The notes beneath the pieces were generated by a model, which saw only the letters and a list, made by a program, of their open reading frames with translations, made no database searches and had not been told where the DNA came from. Shown in pieces: positions 52,962 through 61,901 of a stretch of 64,000 nt of DNA. This stretch comes from Candidatus Propionivibrio aalborgensis. Its GTDB lineage: Bacteria; Pseudomonadota; Gammaproteobacteria; Burkholderiales; Rhodocyclaceae. Every line of letters begins with the position of its first letter. Position 1 is the stretch's first letter. Location: the NCBI RefSeq assembly GCF_900089945.1, contig NZ_FLQY01000246.1, positions 1-64,000 of the forward strand, read 5' to 3'. The translations under genes and the position numbers were made by a program.

Positions 52962-55028
52962 TCAATTTGCATCCAGCACATCCCGCTTCCAGGTACCGTT
53001 CTCCATGCGCCACACTCGCGGATCCCTGAAGGTGTCCGCGATCCGGTCGAACTCGTCTTCCGTCATTCCGACGTACTCGAGCCATCGCTTCAGGTCGCGT
53101 GGCTTGATGGGATCGTAGTGGTTGACGACTTCAACGGCTTTTCCGCGGGTCATGAGTTCGGCGCGAATGTCCTTGCATGCATGGTCGGTGGCGCGTCCGT
53201 ACCCGAATTTCACGTACTTCAGGTAGTCATGCACTCCGTTCTCGTGCATGTCGTCCAAGTTGGACATTGTCCGATAGGTGCGATCGAACGGCTCGTTATT
53301 CACCTCAAAGCCGTAGCGGTCGATCACCATCTTCGTGTGTTCATTGCCTTCCCAGTAAACATAGTTTCCGAGAAAGATTCCGCGCAATCCCAGGTCGAAC
53401 AGTGCCTCGTCGCCGGGATACTTCCAGGGAATCATGTCGGCACTCGTCAGTCCTTCGCGGCCGACAAAATAGTTCCACTCGTAGCCGCGGGCAAAGTGTT
53501 CGAGCCGATCGCGGTAACTGATCTCGGGGAAGTCGTCCATCGAGAACTGGCCGCACAGGTCCAGGTAACCGTGCTCGCCATAGAAGACCAATGGAATGCC
53601 ATACTGTGCGGCCACGCGAACCGGTGCAGTCATGATCCCCACATGGGCATGCCAATTCATGTCCCCCATGATTTCGAAGGCCAGCCGGTTGAGCTTTACC
53701 AGATTCTTTACTGCAGGTTGCACGATCAGATGGTCACAATCGAAGACTTCCTTCATGCGCAGCATGTTGCGCCATCCGACCGGCGTCCAGTTGTTGCCGT
53801 TGTAGGTCACCAGCAGCGGGTTCAGGCCGAGCTCATGCTTGAGGACATGGGTCTGAAAATAGCTGTCCTTGCCGCCGGACACGGCGATGACGCAATCGTG
53901 GCGCGCACCATCCCGGCTGCGGTAGCGATCGACGATCTCCCGCAGCAGCTCCCTGCGCCGGTCCCATTCGGAGCTGGGGATCGTCGCCTTCACCTTGGCC
54001 ATCTGGCAACCGGTACATTCGCCCGCGTCGTTGAATTCCATCGGCGCAGCGCTGATGGACGGGTAGACGCAACTGGTGCACCAGCGGATGTGGTGACGAC
54101 GTCCCGCGCTCTCGGGCCTTGCCGCGACGTAGTCGCCATCGCGTGCCTGGCGAAGCCGCTCGCTATGGCGGGCGATCTCGCGCTCGATGTCGTACTCCGG
54201 CACGCGCACGAGGTAGCGGCTGCCGAGGCCGACCGGACGGAGGGCCACCCCCGCGTCGATGCAGGCCTGCTTTGCGTGCGGGTAGCTGAGCTCGAAGAAG
54301 TGGAAGATATTCGCCGCCGAAATCGCACTCGCGCCGCCGTCGAGAACCCCCGGGGCAAAGTGCTCGTATTGCCCGACCCCACCGCAGACGATGACCGGTA
54401 TGGTCACCGCGCCAGTCACCGAGCGGACGAGGTCGAGGTCGTACCCCATTCCCGAGCCATCGCGGTCGATGGAATTGAGAAAGATCTCGCCGGCACCGAG
54501 CTCTTCGACGCGGCGGGCCCAGTCGGCCGGCGTCATGCCCGTCGGGCGCTTGCCGCCGTCGGCCATAACCTCGTAAGCGCCGCTACCATCCTCGCGGGCA
54601 TCAATGGAAACGACAATGCACTGACTGCCGAAACGCTCCGCCGCGCGCGAAACGAATGACGGATCGTCGATGACCGCGGTATTGATCGTAACCTTGTCGG
54701 CGCCTGCCGCGAGCCGGGCGCCGATGTCATCGATGCTGCGAATGCCGCCGCCGAAGGTCAGGGGCATGAAGCAGACCTTCGCCACCTCGCGCAAGACGTC
54801 GAGCACGGTATCACCCTCGTAGCGCTGCTGAATGTCGTCGCGACGAAGGTCATGCCCCGCATCGCCGGCCCTGATATCAAGTATGACAAGCTCGTCCACA
54901 TTCCAGTGCGAGTAACGCTCCACGGTGCTCATCGGGTTGCCGATCACCTGATGCACTTTGAACAACTGGCTGCGCACGATGACCCCGTTCTTCAGCAGGA
55001 GGCAGGGTATGAGGCGTGGCCGGTTCAT
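52962..55028 (-). CDS. Fused HisF2-type cyclase subunit and WbpG-type N-acetyl sugar amidotransferase
   Basis: 688 residues from MNRPRLIPCLLLKNG, whose ATG overlaps the hisH stop by four bases. Residues 1 to about 265 are a HisF-like TIM barrel: LIPCLLLKNG, LTFGGGIRSIDD, VVSIDAREDG, VIVCGGVGQ. As in HisF2 proteins of surface-glycan loci the first catalytic Asp of true HisF is replaced (Leu11) while Asp143 is kept. Residues about 313-688 are an N-acetyl sugar amidotransferase of the WbpG/PseA type: WCTSCVYPS, ECTGC (zinc ribbon), and the PP-loop VIAVSGGKDSYFQTHV (SGGKDS at 384-389). In Pseudomonas the separate WbpG, HisF2 and HisH2 convert an acetamido sugar to the acetamidino form. Fusion into one chain channels ammonia from HisH through the barrel to the amidotransferase site. 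Confidence 0.88.
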   Translation of the reverse strand: MNRPRLIPCLLLKNGVIVRSQLFKVHQVIGNPMSTVERYSHWNVDELVILDIRAGDAGHDLRRDDIQQRYEGDTVLDVLREVAKVCFMPLTFGGGIRSIDDIGARLAAGADKVTINTAVIDDPSFVSRAAERFGSQCIVVSIDAREDGSGAYEVMADGGKRPTGMTPADWARRVEELGAGEIFLNSIDRDGSGMGYDLDLVRSVTGAVTIPVIVCGGVGQYEHFAPGVLDGGASAISAANIFHFFELSYPHAKQACIDAGVALRPVGLGSRYLVRVPEYDIEREIARHSERLRQARDGDYVAARPESAGRRHHIRWCTSCVYPSISAAPMEFNDAGECTGCQMAKVKATIPSSEWDRRRELLREIVDRYRSRDGARHDCVIAVSGGKDSYFQTHVLKHELGLNPLLVTYNGNNWTPVGWRNMLRMKEVFDCDHLIVQPAVKNLVKLNRLAFEIMGDMNWHAHVGIMTAPVRVAAQYGIPLVFYGEHGYLDLCGQFSMDDFPEISYRDRLEHFARGYEWNYFVGREGLTSADMIPWKYPGDEALFDLGLRGIFLGNYVYWEGNEHTKMVIDRYGFEVNNEPFDRTYRTMSNLDDMHENGVHDYLKYVKFGYGRATDHACKDIRAELMTRGKAVEVVNHYDPIKPRDLKRWLEYVGMTEDEFDRIADTFRDPRVWRMENGTWKRDVLDAN

Positions 55029-55672
55029 GATGCGGTGTGTTCCGTTGCGATGGATACAAAGGCGTCGAGTATGCCCAGCCCGGCGTCCTGGCTTTTTTCC
55101 GGATGACACTGGATGCCGAACACATTACCGTGTTCCACCGCAACCGTCGCTTGTCCGCCGCCGAACGACATGGTCGCGGCAACGTGGCCGGGATTCGCGC
55201 AGATCATGTGGTAGCCATGGACAAAATAGAGCGGCGTGCTCGCGGCAAAATCGCGGAACAGGCGCGTGCCGTCGTGGGGCACGACATCGCACCAGCCGAT
55301 GTTCGGAACCCGCTCGCCGACACCCGGCTTGAGCCTAACCACCGCGCCCGGAATGATCCCCAGCCCCTTGTGGCTGCCATATTCCTCGCTTGAGTCGGCC
55401 AGCAATTGCATACCAAGGCAAAGGCCAAGAATCGGCTTGCCGGCCCGCGCCGCTTCGCGCAGCGGTTCCACCAGTCCTTTGTCCCTGAGTGCAGCCATGC
55501 CGTCACCGAATGCGCCGACGCCCGGCAGGACGATCGCCCGTGCACCTTCCACCGCAGCCGCATCGGCAACGAGGTCCGGTTGAACCCCAAGATGCTGGAA
55601 AGCCCGGACCACGGACCCGATGTTGCTGATTCCGATGTCGATGATGCTCAGTATGGGCCGCGGTTTGTTCAT
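55025..55672 (-). CDS. HisH2-type glutamine amidotransferase subunit
   Basis: 215 residues from MNKPRPILSIIDIG; the ATG overlaps the upstream stop by one base (TGATG). The class I glutaminase triad is intact: Cys85 in ILGLCLGMQLL, His190 and Glu192 in GIQCHPEKSQ. It supplies ammonia to the fused HisF2-WbpG protein by inference from its position and the known HisH-HisF pairing. A histidine-biosynthetic role is unlikely because the other his genes are absent and the partner barrel lacks the HisF Asp11. Translational coupling to the fusion gene is suggested by ATGA. Confidence 0.9.
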   Translation of the reverse strand: MNKPRPILSIIDIGISNIGSVVRAFQHLGVQPDLVADAAAVEGARAIVLPGVGAFGDGMAALRDKGLVEPLREAARAGKPILGLCLGMQLLADSSEEYGSHKGLGIIPGAVVRLKPGVGERVPNIGWCDVVPHDGTRLFRDFAASTPLYFVHGYHMICANPGHVAATMSFGGGQATVAVEHGNVFGIQCHPEKSQDAGLGILDAFVSIATEHTAS

Positions 55673-57009
55673 CACACGCGTACGGCTTCGGTTCGGGTGC
55701 ACTCGGAGAACGTCAGGCGCACCAAGCCCTTCTCTTCGTAGCGGCGCAGGTAGCGCAGCAGTCTTTCGAAAGGCAGGTCATGACGTTCGGCGATGTCGAG
55801 AATGGTCATTTTTCCGTCCATGTACCGGAACAGGCAGTCTAGCAAGTGACCCCATTTCTCCGCATCGGCGTCGAGATCCTTGGTCACCGTCGGATCGGGG
55901 CGTTCCATGTACAGGTCATAAGCCGGATTGGAAAGGCAGATCAGGCCGTTGAAGGTTCGCTGCACGGTGGCATCGCCTTCCAGCGTCAAGACCACCTGCC
56001 GCAAGACCTCCAGCATCTCATCCAACTGCCCGGGAATCATCAGTTCCGGCTTGTCGAGGCTGGAATGGTACTCGGGATAGGGAGCGAACTGATCCTCGCA
56101 ACGCGTCACTTCGACAAATGGAACTTCGTAGCCTGGAGCCTCCCACACGGTCTCATCGTTGCCAGCCCCCATGCGCCAAGGTACCAGGGCGTGTTCCCGC
56201 GCATGGTGCTTCAGGGCATTGGCGAAAGCGAAGTCCAGCTTGTGCCCGCCGTTGAACGTACTGGTTGCCTTCACGGCCCCGCCGGTGCCAGGCATTTCCT
56301 CGAAGACGCCGCAGACCATGCGCGCAACCTCACCCGCCGGCAGATCGCGAAGATAGAACACGCTTCCCAAGTGCTCGGGCCCGAGCACAAGGCGGTAGGT
56401 GTAATGGTTGTCGCGCGTTGCCAGCCACTGCATCAACCGGATCAACACGGCCGTGCCGGCGAAACCGTCGTTGGCCATGTGCGGATGGCAAGTGTTGGAA
56501 TTGAACACGACAATCTTGTCGCTGCGCCCCTTGATCTCCGCATGGGCAACCAGCATTTCGCCCGGCTCGTATTCCGTTTCCAGATCGACGCGGTAGCGGC
56601 CGGGCCCGAGATCCATGAAGACCCGGTATGGCATCGAGAACACCCAATCGGCGTCCCACGGCCGGTACTGCCAGACGCAGTGGAACATGTAGGCCTCGGG
56701 CTGGTTGGGGTTGGTCACCAAACGCGGGCGTAGTTCATCCCAGGAGAGTTCGCCGGAGAACGATTTCGAGTAGTAACCAACGCCCAGCGTGTTGGCCATG
56801 CCGTCGAAAACCTCTACGCCATCCCTATAAAGCTTGGCGCGCCTGACCCGCCAGTTGTCCGGTACTTGCCAGCCGTTATAGGCATCGCCCGAGGCAAAGC
56901 GGAACATCTGCAAGGGCAGTTCCCGGCCGATGCGCTCGAAAAGCGGCGCGTTTCCATCGGCAACCACGCCTGTGGCAAATTCGCACAACTCCTCAACTAG
57001 CTGGATCAT
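55672..57009 (-). CDS. DUF4910-type aminopeptidase-like protein
   Basis: About 445 residues from MIQLVEELCEFATG. The fold resembles M28-like metallo-aminopeptidases: VFNSNTCHPHMANDGFAGTA (His and Asp zinc ligands), then VCGVFEEMPGTGGAVKATST (Glu-Glu), and YEVPFVEVTRCEDQF. The C-terminal 80 residues form a winged-helix-like segment (TILDIAERHDLPFERLLRYL). Proteins of this kind recur in nonulosonate and flagellin/LPS glycan loci without known function. One base overlaps hisH. Confidence 0.72.
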   Translation of the reverse strand: MIQLVEELCEFATGVVADGNAPLFERIGRELPLQMFRFASGDAYNGWQVPDNWRVRRAKLYRDGVEVFDGMANTLGVGYYSKSFSGELSWDELRPRLVTNPNQPEAYMFHCVWQYRPWDADWVFSMPYRVFMDLGPGRYRVDLETEYEPGEMLVAHAEIKGRSDKIVVFNSNTCHPHMANDGFAGTAVLIRLMQWLATRDNHYTYRLVLGPEHLGSVFYLRDLPAGEVARMVCGVFEEMPGTGGAVKATSTFNGGHKLDFAFANALKHHAREHALVPWRMGAGNDETVWEAPGYEVPFVEVTRCEDQFAPYPEYHSSLDKPELMIPGQLDEMLEVLRQVVLTLEGDATVQRTFNGLICLSNPAYDLYMERPDPTVTKDLDADAEKWGHLLDCLFRYMDGKMTILDIAERHDLPFERLLRYLRRYEEKGLVRLTFSECTRTEAVRV

Positions 57010-57016
57010 TCTCGCC

Positions 57017-58546
57017 TCACATCGGCACCTGAACATCGGACTGAATAGATGAAACTATTATTTCCGTCGCTCGGCGGCCTATCGAACCCCCTTGCATCCG
57101 AACGCCTGACGCTGTCAACGTCTTGCGCAGCTCCCTGACGTACCCAGGAATTTCGGATGCAGACTGAGCGAGAAGTGCTCTCGGAATGCTGTTGAGAATC
57201 TTGCTCTCCTCATCCCGACTCAATATTCTAAAATGATCATAGATGATGAGAGGTTTCTTGAAGGTCAGTGCGAGCAGATTTGTTGAACACGGAAATGAAA
57301 TGCTGATTGAGCAGTAAGGATACAGATCGTGGATGCGAAAATCTGTACAGATAACTACCCCGTATTGCTCTTCCGCGAATCGGTAGTCTTCCAGGCGACA
57401 TAACGGATGCAGCGACAAAACTACCGGCAAACCAGATTCCACGTACTCAACGAGTGACGCCATAAGTTCATGGAACTGTCGCCAGTGCCGATTCCAATCG
57501 CAATATTTGTGTTCGGCCGATGGTTCAACATTGAACAGAATGAATGGTGATCCGACCGGAAGATTGACATGCGAGAACAATAGTTTCTCTTTCGCTGGAT
57601 CGCCAATCTTGGCCACTACGGCATCAAGGAGCGGCGGACCACTAACCACAATCCGATCCGCTGGATAGCCGTCGCGCAACAACAGTTCGCGCGAATACTC
57701 GGAATGGACGAACACCTTTCTGAAATCGAGCGATGGCTTCAACCACAAACGGTTCATTTGCAAGCCAGTCAGGGTCGCTGCCAGCATCGTCAGGGGATCC
57801 CAATAGAAAACCCTGTTACCGTCCGGAATAACACTGGTCCACGACGGAAAAAGCCACGCGAGAATACGGTTGATCGGGTCGTATCGGACGCGGATCACCT
57901 CGGACGCCATACCTTGCTCGAGGTGGTTCAAGCGGGCAACCCGTAGCGCTAGCGTCCCGAGATACGGCGAGTTCGGAATGCAATACATCGGGACTGATTG
58001 TCGAATGCACGCACGCGTCATTGCGTTGTCGATTTGCCCCGAGCTATGGTAGGACCCCATAATCACGGCGTCAGGCTGGTGTCTTGTGAGAATGGCTTTT
58101 GCAACGCGGCGCTTGGTCAGGCACTTCATGAGATGTATGGGTAAACTGAGCAATCGTGCGAGCCCTGTTTTCCGTATCCAAACCCGAAGAATGGTTGACT
58201 TCGTCGATGACTTACCTGCAGTAGGCTTCGTTGCCCCATTCGGAGCCGCTGGAACGACCGAGGTCTCCGGCGCTCCGTACCCAGCCTCTACCGGAACCGT
58301 CTCCACGGTGATGCCTTGTCTTCGACAAGCCTCGACGATGGGTTCAGTGTGATTGGAGTGAAATCCCAGCAGGACCGTTACGACAGCCCCCTTACGAACG
58401 AACTCCTCGACCACCGGTGCCGCCTCCCGATGGTAGGATTCCGCGGTAAATACGAACAAAACCGACAACGGAGTCAACCGCGCGATCTCAGCCGGCGTTT
58501 CAGCTTGGTGAATGTTTCGTACGCGGCGACCGGAACTCGATTCCAT
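57017..58546 (-). CDS. GT-B-like surface-carbohydrate biosynthesis protein
   Basis: 509 residues. The core starts TPLSVLFVFTAESYHREAAP and includes QPDAVIMGSYHSSGQIDNAM and a C-terminal donor-like region FKKPLIIYDHFRILSRDEES. The overall shape is that of GT-B proteins related to capsule and CDP-glycerol-type transferases. I do not recognise its substrate. It overlaps the upstream FkbM gene by 73 bases; a TTG start at about 58477 (before LTPLSVL) would remove nearly all of this, so the first 23 residues are uncertain. Confidence 0.6.
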   Translation of the reverse strand: MESSSGRRVRNIHQAETPAEIARLTPLSVLFVFTAESYHREAAPVVEEFVRKGAVVTVLLGFHSNHTEPIVEACRRQGITVETVPVEAGYGAPETSVVPAAPNGATKPTAGKSSTKSTILRVWIRKTGLARLLSLPIHLMKCLTKRRVAKAILTRHQPDAVIMGSYHSSGQIDNAMTRACIRQSVPMYCIPNSPYLGTLALRVARLNHLEQGMASEVIRVRYDPINRILAWLFPSWTSVIPDGNRVFYWDPLTMLAATLTGLQMNRLWLKPSLDFRKVFVHSEYSRELLLRDGYPADRIVVSGPPLLDAVVAKIGDPAKEKLLFSHVNLPVGSPFILFNVEPSAEHKYCDWNRHWRQFHELMASLVEYVESGLPVVLSLHPLCRLEDYRFAEEQYGVVICTDFRIHDLYPYCSISISFPCSTNLLALTFKKPLIIYDHFRILSRDEESKILNSIPRALLAQSASEIPGYVRELRKTLTASGVRMQGGSIGRRATEIIVSSIQSDVQVPM

Positions 58547-59538
58547 GCGTCCAACAATCTACGCTTTGGTGATTTGTCCGGACTCGACGTGATCGCCTTA
58601 CTAATTGCGGCCAGTTCACCATCGGTTAATAAACGAGCTTCGACAAGAAGACTAAGTGCGAGGGAATTGAATCCAAAGGCCAGCAACACCAAGGCCACCC
58701 GCTGACGATCCATGGGACTCAAATCATTCCTGTCGGGATCAATTACGAAAAGCGCATCGCCTGAGAACAACGGCAGACGACTGCACTCGTCCGGAACGTC
58801 AATGTCACCACGGCGATAACGAGAATGTTCGAGGTTAAGGTCGATCAAACGCATTCCATTTCTTGAAAGGAACGCATGCTGATCCCCAAAAACGGCATGA
58901 TCCTGATAATAGGGAAAAGCTTGGAACTCTGCCTGGACAAACAGAATCTGACCTCCTTCAAACAGGGCTTGTGCTCCCTTGAAGACCTTGAGCTCTCCGC
59001 CTTCTACGTCAACCTTCAGGAAGTCGATCTTTTCATTGGCTCCAAACAATGCGTCCAGAGGCTTGCAACGGATTTCACTTTCTTCGACAACGCGGGTGTG
59101 AAGGTCATAAACACTCTGGCGCCGCCGAGGGTCACCCCATGGATAGAGGAAATAGGTGCTTTTCATAAGCGACAACGTTGGCCCCATCAGGGTACAGGCA
59201 CCGGGCCCCTGTGTGATGTAGAGGGTCTGTGAACACTCGCGATCCCATACTGCGCAGTCGAAGTAGCGCTGCTCCCGGAACTTCGGGATATCGCAATTGT
59301 TCTTCGCTGCCCACGAATGCATATCGGTCTCGCCCTTGGCGAGCTTCCGATACTCGTCCGGATTCGGTTCGAACCCCACGAGCGTGGCCATCGCAGAATA
59401 GGCTGATGGAAGAAGGAACATGCCGTTGCGGGCGCCGACGTCGACCACCAAAGGCGACACTTTCGCCTCCTGAAGTGGTGTTGCAACGATTTCGCCAATC
59501 GTTCGACCCAAGCTCGTTCTACGTCCGAATACAGCCAT
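58474..59538 (-). CDS. FkbM-family methyltransferase
   Basis: 354 residues. SAM motif I is VSPLVVDVGARNGMFLLPSA (Arg-Asn in place of Ala-Asn), then LVGFEPNPDEYRKLAKGETD and IDFLKVDVEGGELKVFKGAQ with the FkbM pattern. A C-terminal extension beyond residue 270 (LSPMDRQRVALVLLAFGFNS) is unusual. Probable O-methylation of a sugar. The 3' end overlaps the GT-B-like gene. Confidence 0.82.
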   Translation of the reverse strand: MAVFGRRTSLGRTIGEIVATPLQEAKVSPLVVDVGARNGMFLLPSAYSAMATLVGFEPNPDEYRKLAKGETDMHSWAAKNNCDIPKFREQRYFDCAVWDRECSQTLYITQGPGACTLMGPTLSLMKSTYFLYPWGDPRRRQSVYDLHTRVVEESEIRCKPLDALFGANEKIDFLKVDVEGGELKVFKGAQALFEGGQILFVQAEFQAFPYYQDHAVFGDQHAFLSRNGMRLIDLNLEHSRYRRGDIDVPDECSRLPLFSGDALFVIDPDRNDLSPMDRQRVALVLLAFGFNSLALSLLVEARLLTDGELAAISKAITSSPDKSPKRRLLDAWNRVPVAAYETFTKLKRRLRSRG

Positions 59539-59622
59539 TACCTAGCTCTCCTCAAGCACGTTGCTGTCGTACCACCAACCGATACCTTGGAAAGCGCCTT
59601 CCCGCCAAGGCCATTCCATTGC

Positions 59623-60249
59623 CTATGCTTTTTGGTCGAGGGTGAAGTGAGTACCCACGTAGCCGAGCAAACTCTGCACGCTTCGCTCGATGTCTGTCGC
59701 CGACGTTTCGAGAACAAGTTCAGGCTTGAGGGGTGCTTCGTACGGAGCGCTAATTCCGGTGAACGCTTCAATTTCGCCTCGCCTCGCCTTACCGTAGAGC
59801 CCTTTGGGATCGCGAGCCTCACAAACCTCGAGCGACGTCGCAACGTGGACTTCGTGAAACAGTTCGCCGGCAATCGCGCGCACACGGTCGCGGTCGGCGC
59901 GATATGGCGAGATGAAGGCCGTAATCACAAGGCAACCCGATTGCGCAAAGAGCTTGGCGACCTCGCCGATACGGCGGATATTCTCCGCGCGATCCGCGGG
60001 CGAAAATCCCAGATCGGCACACAGTCCGTGACGAACGTTGTCTCCGTCGAGAACGAACGTGCGCCAGCCTTTCTGAAACAGAAGCCGGTCCAGCTCGAAT
60101 GCCAGCGTCGTCTTTCCAGACGCAGACAGACCAGTGAGCCAGAGTATTCCACTGCGATGGCCATGCGCCATCCACCGGTCCTCAAGTGATACCTTGTGCT
60201 CGGTGAATTGAATGTTCTTGGATCGCATTTCTCGCCAATTCGACTTCAA
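59623..60249 (-). CDS. cysC: Adenylylsulfate (APS) kinase
   Basis: 208 residues from the ATG at 60249, which overlaps the upstream stop by four bases; a second ATG seven codons later is also possible. Key motifs: P-loop [18 protein letters not shown] (P-loop at 40-47), [34 protein letters not shown] and [19 protein letters not shown]. It phosphorylates APS to PAPS, the universal sulfate donor. No ATP sulfurylase or PAPS reductase is adjacent; the nearest user of PAPS is the sulfotransferase at 61902-63059, so a role in glycan sulfation is likely. Confidence 0.93.
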   Translation of the reverse strand: MKSNWREMRSKNIQFTEHKVSLEDRWMAHGHRSGILWLTGLSASGKTTLAFELDRLLFQKGWRTFVLDGDNVRHGLCADLGFSPADRAENIRRIGEVAKLFAQSGCLVITAFISPYRADRDRVRAIAGELFHEVHVATSLEVCEARDPKGLYGKARRGEIEAFTGISAPYEAPLKPELVLETSATDIERSVQSLLGYVGTHFTLDQKA

Positions 60250-61061
60250 TTTTTCCGGCTACTGATTGAGCCGAATACGCTGCACATGAACATCAGCTTC
60301 CAGCGCTGAGCTTCCGGCCACCCCACAGTCTCCGGGTACTTTCGGCTGTCAATATCGTCGAAATCGATTGACGGAGTCAGGAGCGGTGGGAGTGAATGCA
60401 GGATTGCAAATTCTTGGCGTGTCTCGCTGAAGCCATAGCTCTTCAACTTGTACCTGTAAGCGAGGGGGTTCTCGCGAACCCCGAAGACATACCGATCCGG
60501 CACATCAGGATGAACAAGAAGATCCCGAACGTTGCACTCCTCCGCAGCTATCGAAAAGTGTTTGCCAAAAAAATTCGCCGTGTACCGATTCAGAGTGAAC
60601 ATGTCAAACAATTCGTTGGAATGGGTGACAACGAGCGCGCCTCCTTCCCTTAACAATCGCTGCGCCTGTTGATAAAACGTCGCCTCTTCCTTGGGGTTCA
60701 GATACGCAAGGACGTTTAACGCAAACAAGCAATCGAAGGAATTGCCGGGAAGTTCAGACAGGTGTTCGACACCGCCACACGCTAGCTTGGTATCTTTCCA
60801 GCGCCCCAGCAGTCTGGACTGAGCGGCGTGAATCATCGCTGAATCCACATCAACCCCCGAAACCGTTGCGCCATCCTCCAGAAGCCGCTCTACGAACACG
60901 CCATCACCACAACCGAAATCCAGGCAATTCTTGCCCGCAAGAGAGAGTTCGGACAATAACGCCTCAACCATCTGTAGACGATTCGCATGGTAGGGCCCTT
61001 CTATCGCGCTCAGATAGGAGGCGGTCTTATCGCTCCAGTAGTCCTTCCCGCTAATCGTCAT
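60246..61061 (-). CDS. Class I SAM-dependent methyltransferase (NELF-FTLNRY type)
   Basis: 271 residues from [20 protein letters not shown], chosen because AGGAG (61069-61073) lies seven bases ahead; a start at 61133 would overlap the neighbour. Motif I is [20 protein letters not shown], then [20 protein letters not shown]. It carries [18 protein letters not shown], which recurs in the paralogue at 49075-50025. It overlaps cysC by four bases. Confidence 0.85.
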   Translation of the reverse strand: MTISGKDYWSDKTASYLSAIEGPYHANRLQMVEALLSELSLAGKNCLDFGCGDGVFVERLLEDGATVSGVDVDSAMIHAAQSRLLGRWKDTKLACGGVEHLSELPGNSFDCLFALNVLAYLNPKEEATFYQQAQRLLREGGALVVTHSNELFDMFTLNRYTANFFGKHFSIAAEECNVRDLLVHPDVPDRYVFGVRENPLAYRYKLKSYGFSETRQEFAILHSLPPLLTPSIDFDDIDSRKYPETVGWPEAQRWKLMFMCSVFGSISSRKN

Positions 61062-61116
61062 TCTGTGTCTCCTGCGATTCTTGATGAGTGCCAAAAGAGC
61101 TCTAAGCTCGGTTTCA

Positions 61117-61875
61117 TCACGCGCGCGTAGCACTCATATGGCACCAAGGCTGAAACAAGGTACCGCGAAACGGCAATTTTTTCCCGTCGGCAGCAGGCAC
61201 CGTATAGGTAATGAGGTCGCCTTCACCGCCGGACGGCGGTAGGTCGATCGGCAGCGTAAATGGACGAAATACCGGTATAGCGAACCCTGAACTTACCAGC
61301 AGTGCTTCTACCTTGGACATGGGGCGAAATCGGAGACGTAGTCCGGCAAGGTGGCTTTTCGACATTTCAGTGATGTGCAGGTCCTGCGGATAGGGATGGA
61401 AGAAATCGAAGACGATCATGGTTCCGCCCTGCTTCAATGCACCCGCGATGTTCTTTATTGCCATTTCGAACTGGGCGTCCTCCATCATGTAGAGGACGGC
61501 GTTGATCGTGATGATGTCGTATTCGTTCCTCTCGGGAAGATTCAAGAGATCCAGGATCTTGAAAGCAACGCCGTTGAGTTCCGGATTGGCCCGGCACTCA
61601 TCCAACGAAGACTCCGCCAGGTCCCCCCCGGTGAGTTCCAGCTGGGGGAAGAGCTTTCTCATGTGCAACAGAAGGTTTCCCGTCGAACAGCCGACATCCA
61701 GCAGCTTCAGCTTTCTCTTCTCCGGCTCGTGCTTGGCAACGATCTCGCTGACCAAACCAACCAGCACCTTGTCGCTTTCGCGCATCTGTTTTGCGTATTT
61801 CGCCTGATAGCTGTTGTATTCATCGAGGAAAGTCTTGTCGGTGACGTAGTCCTGATACGAAAATTCATTGCTCAT
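61117..61875 (-). CDS. Class I SAM-dependent methyltransferase
   Basis: 252 residues from MSNEFSYQDYVTDKTF, preceded by GGAAGG (61883-61888) at seven bases; a longer open frame upstream is unlikely. Motif I is LKLLDVGCSTGNLLLHMRKL and the next acidic segment is LELTGGDLAESSLDECRANP. The segment ITINAVLYMMEDAQFEMAI and MIVFDFFHPYPQDLHITEMS follow. It lies between the methyltransferase/cysC pair and the sulfotransferase, so it may act on the same glycan. Confidence 0.85.
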   Translation of the reverse strand: MSNEFSYQDYVTDKTFLDEYNSYQAKYAKQMRESDKVLVGLVSEIVAKHEPEKRKLKLLDVGCSTGNLLLHMRKLFPQLELTGGDLAESSLDECRANPELNGVAFKILDLLNLPERNEYDIITINAVLYMMEDAQFEMAIKNIAGALKQGGTMIVFDFFHPYPQDLHITEMSKSHLAGLRLRFRPMSKVEALLVSSGFAIPVFRPFTLPIDLPPSGGEGDLITYTVPAADGKKLPFRGTLFQPWCHMSATRA

Positions 61876-61901
61876 TTTCTTGCCTTCCCAAAACAAACGA
61901 C

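Noticed and set aside
52578-54659. A 693-codon plus-strand open frame opposite the ABC transporter and the HisF2-WbpG gene
   Set aside because: High-GC antisense frames stay open by codon bias; the peptide is His/Val-rich without domain motifs, while the minus strand has clear families.
55025-55672. Treating hisH and hisF as histidine-biosynthesis genes
   Set aside because: No other his genes are adjacent, the HisF-like barrel has Leu in place of the first catalytic Asp and is fused to a sugar amidotransferase.
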